Shown one piece after another: positions 38,174-48,128 of a stretch of DNA of 64,000 bases. The notes below the pieces were generated by a model. The model worked only from the letters and a program-made list of their open reading frames with translations. It did no database searches and was not told the origin of the DNA. The translations under genes were made by a program, and so were the position numbers. The DNA comes from Tetramitus jugosus (taxonomy: Eukaryota > Heterolobosea > Eutetramitea > Acrasida > Vahlkampfiidae): NCBI GenBank assembly GCA_937625935.1, contig OW569386.1:124001-188000 (forward strand), given 5' to 3'. Within the stretch, counting starts at the first letter, position 1. Each line of letters opens with the position of its first letter.

Positions 38174-39499
38174 TCAATTGGTTTTGGGATTTTCAACTAG
38201 GTACAATTCGTGCAAGAATTGTCTCCACGAAAAGCTGCCTATTCCAGTTATTTGTCTCTTATCTTTCGAAGCATCGCACTTGTAATCTATGATAAGCAAG
38301 TTAGCGGCATCAGGAAGGATCATGTCATCTATCGGTGAATAGTCAGAGATCAAGGGTACTGTGAAGTCTTCTTTCTTGTGGGTTGTATCGCCAGCTTGAA
38401 TATGCACTCCGATCTCCATGTGGTTTGTGGAGAGTGATTGTTGATTTGGGAAGTTGGGATATATCATCGACCATCCCTTCAAATAATTCAGCTCAGTGTA
38501 GTACTTTACCCAAGAGCCTGTCCATCCGTTGCACTCACATTGCGGTATATGAACATTAACATTCATCTCTTTCCTCTTTTCTGCATAAAGACGATAGTAA
38601 AGCCAGTGCTGAGGGAAATACACCGCACCCCACGAACATGGAACTTGATGCAGGAATACCACATCATTCGTTTTGGAGTCCGGCTTGAATTCTCGTCTTG
38701 GAATAGAGTTTTCGCATAATCTCGGCGTATACAACGAAATTCCGTAGATTGATGTGTCAATATCCTTCATGGACTCTGCGTATCGATATTTCAATAATAC
38801 TCGGAGCACATAAAGGAACCAATGTTCGCTCAACTCAATGTCATCCTCCGCTAATAGAACATAGTCATGATCATGAGCTGGATACCAAGACTCTAACACG
38901 GCTGTTACTAAGCCTCCACGCACAAAACGTTTATGAATCCTCTTTGGACCGTGCATCCACTTGAAATCGCTGACAATATCGATTGTCTCTTGGTCAGCTC
39001 CATATTCCACATAAATCTCCAGTGTTACTTTGTGTCCATAGTATTGAGTTTGCAAGGAGTGCAAGAGACGAGCCAAAGATTTGGGACGATTGTAGGTGAT
39101 AACATTGATAGTAAACGAAAATTGAGGGTGAAACATCTCTGGTCCCACAGAGGTAGAAATCTGCGGTTTTTGGTTGAGATAGGACGATCGTAGAAACAGG
39201 GATGCAGTATGCTTGACCTTTCTCTCCAGAGTTTCAAATTGCTTTGACATTTGTTCACCATAGCTGAGTACTTGATTTCGATTGCTTCCATTGAGTGGAT
39301 ATAGAATTCGAGGAGGAGGCAGTGATTCTTTAGTCGTGATATACTGCTTCGTGCTCTTATACTTGGTTGGTTTCCTGTCAGTCTTCTCTCCTCCAGAATA
39401 ATAGTAATGCATAAACAGCGCTACTAAAGAAAAAACAACGAGAGCATACAAGACAAGAAACTTAGTCTTTCGTCCTTGGACTACAAAAGTAGGTTTCAT
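38174..39499 (-). CDS. GT2-like type II membrane glycosyltransferase
   Basis: 441 residues. A short basic cytosolic tail is followed by one signal-anchor helix (about 14-33), then a lumenal stem and a catalytic domain. The latter begins FSFTINVITYNRPKSLARLL, the nucleotide-sugar-binding start of GT-A enzymes. It has LEIYVEYGADQETIDI and an acidic metal-site candidate LLAEDDIELSEHW (about 215-228). VPCSWGAVYFPQHW may be an acceptor-site loop, as in the fringe-like and plant GT-A families. This layout is that of a Golgi enzyme. Donor and acceptor are unknown. The divergent actin-like gene starts 120 bp away. Confidence 0.75.
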   Translation of the reverse strand: MKPTFVVQGRKTKFLVLYALVVFSLVALFMHYYYSGGEKTDRKPTKYKSTKQYITTKESLPPPRILYPLNGSNRNQVLSYGEQMSKQFETLERKVKHTASLFLRSSYLNQKPQISTSVGPEMFHPQFSFTINVITYNRPKSLARLLHSLQTQYYGHKVTLEIYVEYGADQETIDIVSDFKWMHGPKRIHKRFVRGGLVTAVLESWYPAHDHDYVLLAEDDIELSEHWFLYVLRVLLKYRYAESMKDIDTSIYGISLYTPRLCENSIPRREFKPDSKTNDVVFLHQVPCSWGAVYFPQHWLYYRLYAEKRKEMNVNVHIPQCECNGWTGSWVKYYTELNYLKGWSMIYPNFPNQQSLSTNHMEIGVHIQAGDTTHKKEDFTVPLISDYSPIDDMILPDAANLLIIDYKCDASKDKRQITGIGSFSWRQFLHELYLVENPKTN

Positions 39500-39552
39500 C
39501 TTGCGCTCGTTTATTATTATTTACGCAGAACTTGCGTTCTGGTGATCGTAGA

Positions 39553-39561
39553 TTTCGCGCC
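39553..39561 (+). promoter_or_regulatory. E2F-like site between GT2 and actin-like genes
   Basis: TTTCGCGCC, an exact TTTSSCGC match, in the 120-bp divergent promoter of the glycosyltransferase and actin-like genes. Confidence 0.35.
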
Positions 39562-39619
39562 GATTCAATTGAGGGTTCAACAAGAAAGAGCAAACTACTG
39601 CTTCAACTCATTAAATCAC

Positions 39620-41256
39620 ATGCTTGCGGCGGATATTGACTTGAAAGAACTGAACGGATTGGAATATTCTCCAATTGTGATTGACCATGGTTCTGGTATG
39701 TTACGTAGATTCTAACTCCTGTACTATGGTTTTTCTCATTCTAATGATGTTCAATTTCAATATGCAATTTACGTTGTGCAGGAATGTGCAAAGCGGGGTT
39801 TGCTGGAGAAGATTTACCTCGAATAACGTTACCAACAGCTGTAGCTCATTTGAATTATGAAGAAGAACAAGAATGGGAGCAACATACTCAAATGGGAAGT
39901 GCCAGAGCCGGTCAATCTCCTGGTCTTTATCGACAAATGTCTTCAGCAAAAAAAGCAATGACACTGGTTGACAAACGAATGCCGGAACGAGTATCAAGTG
40001 CCTCAAGCATAGCAAGTCCATCTACTCATGTTACTACAGCAAGAGGTAACGCATCAATAGACACGGGAGATTATGTTCAAGATACAGTAACAATTGTAGG
40101 AGATGACGCATTTGGAGTTGACCGATCCAATAGCTCTGTTTCATTTTCGGCCAATTCATACACTTTCAATAGTGTACAGTCGAAAAATGTTAACAAGAAG
40201 AGAGATGGAAAACCATTCAATTCTTTATCCTTTCCTATTAAATATGGAATAATTGGCTTAGAGGAGCCAAGTGACTGGGATGATATGGAAAAGATTTGGG
40301 AATCAATCTTTTCTCATCCAAAGATCAATTGTCCTCCAGAAAGTCAACCAGTACTCTTTAGTGAATGTTCTGAAAATCCCAAGTCTAACAGAGAGAGGAT
40401 TGCCGAGATTATGTTTGAAAAATACAAAGTCCCAGCACTATACTTTGCCAGCAAGCCGGTCCTATCTTTGTATGCCAGTGGAAAATCTACAGGATTAGTT
40501 TTACAAATGGGTCACTCGGTGACTCAAGCTGTTCCAATTTATGAGGGATTCCCACTGTCGCACGCTATCGTTCGAATGAACTTTGGTGGTGCTGACTTGA
40601 CTGAGTATCTGAAACTCCAGCTTTTAGAGCGACTCAAAAGAGATAGTGATGGTTCCTCAGTTGATGGAGCGATTCAAAGAAGAATCGATCTACATAGTAT
40701 AGGCGGTCATAAAATTGTAACTGATATTAAGGAGAAGTTGTGCCAAGTTTCATTGAATTATGAAAAGGACAAGAACAGTCCGTTAGAGAAGGAGTATATA
40801 CTTCCTGATCGTTCCGTTTTACGGATTGGTCGAGAGGTCTTCTCGACTGCTGAGGCTATATTCAATCCCTCTCTTTTGGGTAAGAACAATATTCTTGGTG
40901 TTCATGAGGCTGTTATGGGTGTGTATGATAAATGCGATGGATATATGCGGAACTTATTGGCACAGAATATATTGCTAGCGGGAGGCTCCTCAAATTTCCC
41001 CAATATGAAAACACGTCTAAGTCACGAGTTAAAGTATGCATTCAACACGAAATATGGTTCAAGCTCTCCAATGTCAATACCACAGTTTGGTGAAGAAAAC
41101 TTTCCAATGGTAGTTAAGGAACCAAGGGAAAGAGTTTTGTCTAGCTGGACAGGAGGCAGTATTCTAGCTTCACTTCCAATGTTCCAACAATTGTGGGTTT
41201 CCAAAGGTGACTATGATGACTTGAAATCTCAAGCATTATTCAGTAAGTGCTACTGA
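39620..41256 (+). CDS. Divergent actin-like protein, probably ATPase-dead
   Basis: Two exons, 39620-39695 and 39782-41256, with an 86-nt intron (GTATGT...GTGCAG). Splicing restores IDHGSGMCKAGFAGEDLPR, matching actin's first phosphate loop. Product 516 residues. Actin's DNase-I-binding loop region is replaced by about 90 low-complexity residues (about 60-150). The core then resumes with DWDDMEKIWESIF, PALYFASKPVLSLYASG and AVPIYEGFPLSHAI. The second phosphate loop, DSGDGVTH in actin, reads QMGHSVTQ, so the key Asp and His are lost. The adenosine-site Gly pair remains (LLAGGSSNFP). It does not fit a numbered ARP family that I recognise. It may be a lineage-specific regulator of actin or chromatin; that is speculation. 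Confidence 0.8.
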
Positions 41257-41264
41257 TATGATCG

Positions 41265-41273
41265 TGGCGCCAA
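41265..41273. promoter_or_regulatory. E2F-like palindromic TGGCGCCAA
   Basis: TGGCGCCAA lies 70 bp upstream of the coiled-coil gene's ATG and 8 bp after the actin-like gene's stop. It reads as TTGGCGCC on the minus strand. Confidence 0.3.
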
Positions 41274-41342
41274 TTTTGTCGCTCATCCTTGTCAATAAAA
41301 GGTGTATCAACCACACAAAAGCTCACGAACAAAAGCGATAAA

Positions 41343-42701
41343 ATGAATACAAGCTGTACCTCTACTAGTCATGAACCAAAAATGATTGAAGAATTTCGTC
41401 AATCTCTTCAGATCTTGAAAAATGAGTACGAAGCGACGAGTCAGAAGTTGTCTCTCTGCAGCAAAGAAAAGGTGTCCTTGTTGGAGCAAATACAAAATAC
41501 ACTTCAAGAAAAAGAGGCCACGGGAAAGAACTTGTCTCAATTGAATTCCAAGAACGCTGAACTCTGCACCAAATCAAGTCATTTGTCATGGCTAATCTCT
41601 TGCAAGAAGAATGAGTTGGGCTTGCTTCGAAAAGAGTACTTGAGTAGTCTTGAAGAGCTAAAGAAATCCACTGAGGAGTATGAGCAAGAAAGAAGAGATA
41701 TGATGAAGGAACTGGAGATTCTGATGGAAGAGAAAGGAAAGTATGCCAATTACAATGAAACCATACAAAAACTGATACAAGAGTGTGAAAAACAAATAAT
41801 GAGTGAGGAACTAGTTATCCAACAGAAAGGGAGTCAGTTGCACCAAGCAGAAAATGATTCCCTTTCCCCCAAAGACAAAATTCAAGAGTTGCAACGAGAA
41901 ATAAGTGTTTTAGCTCTGGAACAGACAAATAGTCAGTCCCAATATGATGACTCGCTGAAAACCTATCTAGAAGTCAAAAAAGATCACGGTAAAATTCGAA
42001 AAGAGCTGACTTCTTTCTCAAAGCAGCACAAGGAAGCACAGAATAGAGTTACTAGCCTCTCAAGAACTGTATCCCAAAGGAAGCAGGAACAACAAGATAA
42101 TACGAGACAGTTAAAGGATATGGCGATCACCATTCAACAAATGCGACGAGAGCTTTCTCAAATTGAAGAGCAAATTTCTTTTGCCGAGCAAGATGCTGCT
42201 CTCCGTGATGTGATTCACTCGAGTAACAATACTCATTCAGTCTTCTACGGCGATGTTCAAAACACTTCTAAATCCTCGCCTGTTCATAATTCGGTTAAGA
42301 GCAGATACAGTTCCATATCTCATTCAAGTCGTCCACAACCATATCAACCCCGAAAAGAATTTACAGTCCAATCTGCAGGTCGCTTTGCCATGAGAGGTTC
42401 CATGCGATCTGTGGACACACCTCAAGCCAATCACAATGCTTCTACTCCAAGATTAAACAATAGACATCAAGATTCCACTCCTGCGAGAGTTTATCGAAGT
42501 GGTAGCCTCACAACATCGGACGACTCTGCTACCGTCAATGATGAACTGTTGGACATTAACTTGGTTCAGAGTATCACAAAGCCCTGTCATTCAACAGAAG
42601 AAGAGAACCCATTTTCTAGCTACTCCTATCCGAGCAACCATCAAGGTAGCTCCAATGGCTCAACCAGAAAACCCTTCAAATTTATCCCTCCTCGCAAGTG
42701 A
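41343..42701 (+). CDS. Coiled-coil protein, 452 aa
   Basis: The frame is open from 41289 through a TTG, but the first ATG is at 41343 (MNTSCTSTSHEPKM). Residues about 15-300 form one nearly continuous coiled coil rich in Glu, Lys, Leu and Gln (for example EEYEQERRDMMKELEILMEE). Residues 310-452 are Ser/Pro/Arg-rich, disordered and basic, with SP and TP sites (VDTPQANHNASTPRL). The ending FKFIPPRK is a possible small docking motif. No known domain is recognisable. The layout is common among cytoskeletal and centrosomal adaptors, but I cannot assign a function. Only 86 bp separate it from the actin-like gene on the same strand. Confidence 0.75.
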   Translation: MNTSCTSTSHEPKMIEEFRQSLQILKNEYEATSQKLSLCSKEKVSLLEQIQNTLQEKEATGKNLSQLNSKNAELCTKSSHLSWLISCKKNELGLLRKEYLSSLEELKKSTEEYEQERRDMMKELEILMEEKGKYANYNETIQKLIQECEKQIMSEELVIQQKGSQLHQAENDSLSPKDKIQELQREISVLALEQTNSQSQYDDSLKTYLEVKKDHGKIRKELTSFSKQHKEAQNRVTSLSRTVSQRKQEQQDNTRQLKDMAITIQQMRRELSQIEEQISFAEQDAALRDVIHSSNNTHSVFYGDVQNTSKSSPVHNSVKSRYSSISHSSRPQPYQPRKEFTVQSAGRFAMRGSMRSVDTPQANHNASTPRLNNRHQDSTPARVYRSGSLTTSDDSATVNDELLDINLVQSITKPCHSTEEENPFSSYSYPSNHQGSSNGSTRKPFKFIPPRK

Positions 42702-42885
42702 CCCTCGCCCAACAAAAACTACTAAGCAGACATCGGCGAATTTACATCAATGTCAACATCTGGCTGTCAAAAAAAACTGGGAATCCAAAAAATGGCGATG
42801 AGTCTTCTTCAACCACATATCCAAACAAACAAACGCAACACAAAAAACATTATCACGCTCTTACTACCACACTCACAACAACAGC

Positions 42886-45551
42886 ATGAAAACGGTTAGG
42901 AAATCTGTGTTCAAGAACGACAAGGTCCGTCCCGTACTCGTTCACTTGAACAGTTCTGTTCAATACGAAATCCCATTGTTGTCAACCGATCAATTGGGAG
43001 CAGTTATCTTGTACATTGAAAAACGGTTGAATATTACGATTGATGAGACGAGATATGGTTTGTTCACATCCGATGGACTTCAAATCAATCTCAATGCACT
43101 CATGAAGCAAATTAAGCAAACAGAATTCTGGTTGAAACCAGAGTATGACATTACACGAGAGAATGGTAAGATTTCATGACCATCAATCAATCATTCTCAT
43201 ATCATTCTATTGTTCTATTGTGTGTGTCCATTCTTCACGCATTCAAAACAACAACAAAAAAAGCCCTTCAGCTTTTGACTGATCACACAAACTCACACGA
43301 TCCATAACTTTCTTATTTCTCTCAATCAATTGATAATTGTCATGAATGAAACTCTATAGTGCACAAGGTGTTTGGTGTGCCATTGAATCAAGTCATCGAC
43401 AAAAATTCAGCCATCAAAGTTCCATTCGTGCTTCACAAGTGCTTTGAATTCCTGGAGAAGGAGAGATCACTGAGAACAGTGGGTCTCTTCCGTTTGACTG
43501 GCAACAAGAATGAAGTGGAGCGCTTCAAGAGATTGTTTGAGTCACCAACGGCTCGATCCATTGATTTCCCCAACAGTATCGATCCCAATATCGTGACTGG
43601 TATTGTCAAGGCCTTCTTCAGAGAGATGCCCGAGCCTTTGCTCACATTTGCCAATTTTTCAGTGTTTAGTGAGATTGGAGAAACGATAGACGAGGCACAG
43701 AGAATGAGAAGATTGAAATCTGTGGTTCATCAACTACCAGAGCTCAATCTACAATTGTTGAGCTTCTTGATTGAATATTTGGTTCGATTGGTCATGTACT
43801 CTGACAGAAATCGATTATCGAGCAGCAGTTTAGCTGTGGTGTTTGGTCCATTGTTGTTGAGATCTCCGTCAAAGATTGGAGGAGGCGGTGCAGACGGTAG
43901 TTCTGATGCTGCAACAGAGGACGCATTGAGCAAGAGAAGAGGTCTCTCACAGCGAATCAAAAACATTTATATTCATACGATTGGTGACATGATTGACAAT
44001 TATACATTTGTGTTTGAGCAACCATCTGCTGAAGATTTGGAACGATTTGGTTCTCACTCCAACATGTCATCATCCAACAATGGTGGTGATTCCTCTGGTG
44101 TGGACAATGATGATCCATCCAAGAAAAAGTTCCACTTGAATCTATCCAAATTGGCTGCATTGAAGGGTGACTCATCATCTTCTCAATCGGACCAAGACTC
44201 CTCACAACAACAAACAACAATTTCATTGTCTGGTGGCAAAACTCTATCAATCAATCAAGCCGGAATGGGAACTGCAAGAGGTGTAGAGACTGCAGCACCA
44301 AAGTTGGACAAGGGTGCCTTCTTTACTCAACTCAAGGGTGCTTCGTTGATGAATCAGAAGAACAGTTTGAAGAATGTGGGCGTGAAGAGAGCAGATGGAC
44401 CAAACATGGGTTCTCTTGTCACACCACGTAACGCTGGTAATGTATCTACTGTGGACATGGCTATGAATGCCATGGCTTCTGATGCTCACAGAAAGATTAT
44501 TCTCGATTTAGAAGAGAAATTGGCTGCAGAGCAATCAAACGCTGAGAGATTGAAGGAAGAAAAGGAACTCATTAGTCGTGAAGCGATGCAAAAGAGAAAG
44601 GAGTTGAATGACGAGTTGGATGAGTATCATGAAAAGTACAAGCTGATGAAGAATGAAGTTGATCGTGCAAAGAACAAGTGGGACATGCAAGAACAAGAAT
44701 ACAGAAGTCAGATTCAGAGACTTGAAGATGAAATTAGCAGACTGAAGAAGGAAAGCTTGGCACACAAGCTGGCCAGCGACAGTAACAGGTATAATATTCA
44801 TGGCTCTGCCGCTGAAGAGGATAAGCTTTCGGCTAGAAAATCTTTGACTGGTCAAGTACAAGTTTCGAATCGATTCAAGAGAGCTAGCAGAAGATTGACT
44901 GAAGAAATGATGACTCCAATCTCAACTCCCTCAAAGGATGACTCAGACAGCTCAGATGATTCGAGCTCTGAGGAAGAGAAAAAGACGCCTGTTTCCCGCT
45001 CATCATCTCGAGATTCCGGTACAAGAAAACGTTTCTCTTCTGTTCATGGACAACAACCTAATCTATTCAACGACAATGCTAAAGAAGAGAAGAAGCCAAC
45101 CCCAAAGAAGGAAGATTACTTTGCAAAGTGTGCAGGATGCACGAAAGGCATTAATCACGGTGACTCTTACGTCATGGCAAAGGGTATCAACTATCACACA
45201 AGTTGTTTCACATGCCATGGTTGCAAGAACTCTATTAATGGCGCCTTTGCAGAAAAACAAGGCAAATTCTATTGCAAGGAGTGTCTGGACAAGATGAAGG
45301 CCGGTGTTCAGTTGGAATCGAAACCCAATGACACTCCAGTGTCACCTGCTGCTCAACTCAGCGAAGACGCCTGCGGTCGTTGTGGCAGTGACATTCCCAA
45401 GAGTGAGAAAGTAAGAGCATTGAAGCGCCAATTCCACAAAAATTGCTTCAAATGTTTCAAATGTAATTGTGAGTTTGTGGACAACAAGTTCTATTCACTT
45501 GACGGCGATCCAGTGTGCATAGATTGTAAGAAGGAAAGCTTGAAAAAGTAG
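42886..45551 (+). CDS. RhoGAP protein with ubiquitin-like head and two LIM domains
   Basis: Two exons, 42886-43165 and 43360-45551, with a 194-nt GTAAGA...CTATAG intron, the longest in the window. Product 823 residues. Residues 1-93 look like a ubiquitin/FERM-F1-like fold (VRPVLVHLNSSVQYEI, then a helix and LKPEYDI). Splicing gives RENVHKVFGVPLNQVI, the normal entry to a RhoGAP domain (about 97-310). Its arginine-finger loop is SLRTVGLFRLTGN and the helix motif SSSLAVVFGPLLLRSP is intact. A coiled coil lies at about 460-570. Two LIM zinc fingers follow (about 683-735 and 764-815), with all Cys/His pairs visible (CAGC...CHGC...CKEC, then CGRC...CFKC...CIDC). It should accelerate GTP hydrolysis on Rho/Rac and tether to actin structures. 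Confidence 0.92.
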
Positions 45552-45570
45552 AATAAAAAGAAAATATATT

Positions 45571-47964
45571 TTATGCAGTGTTGGTGATGTTCCTGAATGG
45601 CTGAGGTTGAATTTGCTGACCGCGCTTAAGCTGTAGCTTGAATTGGTTGAGCTCATTCTGAAGTTGATGCATTTGCTGAGTCATCTTGCCTATCCTCTCG
45701 ACATTGGCCGATGAGTCAATTATGAGGTCGTTCCTTTCCTCTTCCAGCTCCTCTAACCGTGCATCCAGGTCTTCGATATCCTCTCTCAAAGAATTGTTCT
45801 CCTTCTTCAACTTTTCATTCGTTTGGTGGGCTGTCTGATAAGCTTGGGTATATTGAGCAATCTTTTGTTCATAGTCATTAACGAGAAGGATCACGTTATC
45901 TTCAGAAATCATGTTACTCTGTGATTGTTGATGGGCACTCTGGCTCAACCGCACAATCAACTCTTCATTTTGAGTTCTAAGCTTATCGTATGATAGTTTG
46001 TATTGATTCAACAACTCTGATTGTGATCTATACTCGTCAAGTTCCTTCTGTATTTCGTCTCTCTCTTTGGATATGTTGAAAATGGTTTGCTCGTTGCCTC
46101 TTAACTTGAGTTTCACCTTTTCTAATTTAGACGATGTGGTTTGATTGTCAGCTTGAGCGTGTGAGAGTTGCTTTTGAAGTTGAGCAAGTTGATTGTGGTA
46201 CTGCGCGTGTACACTGCTGGCTCTTTGAAGTTCATCACGAGCTCTACTCAGTTCAGATTCAAGATGTCTTCTCATCTGTTCCAAGTGGTTGATTTGTTGT
46301 TGATTTTGTTGGATGATCGTCTGATTGGTGGACAGCCGACTCACAGCTTCCTCACATTGTCCCTTGAGAGTAACATTAGAGTTCACATATTCACGCAAGT
46401 CAATATTTAATTGCTCGGTTGCTCGTTCAGACTGTCTGAGTTGCTGTTCCAACAACTGAATCTTCTTGCAAGCCTGGTTATAGTCACTAGTCAATTGTTT
46501 TGCTTGTTGTTGCGACTGTTCTAGCTGGCTACTGACTTGATTCACAGTTTCAGTCTGGGATTGACACTTTTCCGTCAGAGTAACAACTTCTTGGTGCTTT
46601 GTCTTACACAGAACATCCATCTTTCTTAAACTTTCAACCATCTTCAGGCTATCTGTGTGTAGAGAATTGTGCTTATCAGTGGCATGCACATAGCTCTGTT
46701 GCAGCTGTTGCAGTTCCGATTGAAGTGTGCTGATCATCTTTTCTCCTTCTTGTTTTTGTTGTTCCAATGTCGACACTTGCTTCTTTGATTGCTCCAACTC
46801 TTGCTGTAATGATTGAATTTGGTTTTGTTGGGAAGTCAGCTGTTGTTGCTGTTGTTGGATATGGTTTGATGCTTGTCCCATTCTACCATCCAACTCTTGT
46901 GAAAGCAGCTTCTCTTGAGCCAATTCATTCGTCAGTTGCTGTCCTTGCTTGATCATTTGGTTTCTCTCCGTGTTCAACTTGTTCAACTCTTCAGTCATCA
47001 ACCGGTTTTGATGTGTTAGCTCTTGAATGGTATCTGTATAACGATCAATCTTTTGTTGCTTCTTCTTCAGCTCCTTGTTTTCTCTTTCCAGTTGTAACTT
47101 TTCCCTAGATTTGTCAGTGGTTGTTTGAGAAACACTTCGAAGCTTTTGTTCTAGTTGAGCCATCTTCTTCTTCAGTTTTTCATTGTCTTGTACCTTTAGA
47201 TCTCTATCCCGTTCAGCCAACTTGACCTTGTTATTCAGATTTTTGGTCTCTCGTTGAAACTGAATGCTGTATTCTTGTTGAAACTTGTTTTCCATTTGCT
47301 CTTGGACGTGTGCATATTGCTCTTGTTGACCTCTCAGCATCATAATCTCTTCCTCCCTCAGTCGGAGATCATTGATTTGGACTTGAATAGACTTCTTTAG
47401 CTTCTCAACGAGTTCTTTCTCCTGAGCGAGTTGAGCTGCAAGTTTGTCAGCTCCTGCTGTCGTCGTGCTGGTAGAAGTCAACTCGTTGCCACTCGTATGC
47501 CTGTTTGGGGTCGATGGATTCTGAGCCGTATCGTTGCTTTCTTCCTTGTTATACAATTGCCATTCATATTGTTGGACCTTGAGGGACAACTCACCATTAT
47601 CAATCTCAAGCTTCTTAATCCGTTTCTTCAGTTCAGAAATCGTAGCCAGTAGTTGCTGGTTTCCGCCATTGTTCATATTTCCGATTGAACCGGTGAAATC
47701 GGCCAGAGTTGGAAATTCATTGAGCGAAAACCGGTTCGTGGGCACAGAGGTGTTCACTTCTGAAGCACTTGATAAACTCTGTAAAAAGTTTGTTCTCACG
47801 TCAATGTTACTGATACGTTGTCTGACTGATGGAGAGCACACAATTCTAAACTCTTCATCGTCATTTAAATCGTCCATTGTAAGGTGGTTTGTACTCGTTT
47901 CGTTTGTGTTGGGTGCCATAGGAGAGTTTGGCACAGAGGTTGACATTGGATCATCTTCCATCAT
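45571..47964 (-). CDS. Long coiled-coil protein, 797 aa
   Basis: Residues 1-100 are acidic and Ser/Thr-rich (MMEDDPMSTSVPNSPM). From about 108 to the end it is an almost unbroken coiled coil, very rich in Gln, Glu, Lys and Leu. Gln runs sit on heptad-exposed positions (IQQQQQQLTSQQNQIQSL). No transmembrane tail, GRIP domain or other anchoring motif is present; the end is QPQPFRNITNTA. It resembles golgins, centrosomal scaffolds and myosin rods in composition only. I cannot choose between them. Only 19 bp separate its stop from that of the RhoGAP gene. Confidence 0.75.
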   Translation of the reverse strand: MMEDDPMSTSVPNSPMAPNTNETSTNHLTMDDLNDDEEFRIVCSPSVRQRISNIDVRTNFLQSLSSASEVNTSVPTNRFSLNEFPTLADFTGSIGNMNNGGNQQLLATISELKKRIKKLEIDNGELSLKVQQYEWQLYNKEESNDTAQNPSTPNRHTSGNELTSTSTTTAGADKLAAQLAQEKELVEKLKKSIQVQINDLRLREEEIMMLRGQQEQYAHVQEQMENKFQQEYSIQFQRETKNLNNKVKLAERDRDLKVQDNEKLKKKMAQLEQKLRSVSQTTTDKSREKLQLERENKELKKKQQKIDRYTDTIQELTHQNRLMTEELNKLNTERNQMIKQGQQLTNELAQEKLLSQELDGRMGQASNHIQQQQQQLTSQQNQIQSLQQELEQSKKQVSTLEQQKQEGEKMISTLQSELQQLQQSYVHATDKHNSLHTDSLKMVESLRKMDVLCKTKHQEVVTLTEKCQSQTETVNQVSSQLEQSQQQAKQLTSDYNQACKKIQLLEQQLRQSERATEQLNIDLREYVNSNVTLKGQCEEAVSRLSTNQTIIQQNQQQINHLEQMRRHLESELSRARDELQRASSVHAQYHNQLAQLQKQLSHAQADNQTTSSKLEKVKLKLRGNEQTIFNISKERDEIQKELDEYRSQSELLNQYKLSYDKLRTQNEELIVRLSQSAHQQSQSNMISEDNVILLVNDYEQKIAQYTQAYQTAHQTNEKLKKENNSLREDIEDLDARLEELEEERNDLIIDSSANVERIGKMTQQMHQLQNELNQFKLQLKRGQQIQPQPFRNITNTA

Positions 47965-48090
47965 CTTTGTTCTTCTTAAATAAATAGTAATGGTGTCTGT
48001 TGTTTGTTCGTTTCTGTTTCCCAGGTCAACAATTACTTGGAGGGAAAGTTCAATTCAACATTTTTCGCGTAACGATTTTTTCGGACAATA

Positions 48091-48099
48091 TTTTGGCGG
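48091..48099 (+). promoter_or_regulatory. E2F-like site upstream of CHID1
   Basis: TTTTGGCGG, 29 bp upstream of the CHID1 start codon, the same spacing as the identical site upstream of TELO2. Confidence 0.35.
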
Positions 48100-48128
48100 C
48101 AAGATCTGAAACATCCAAAACCAAAGAA

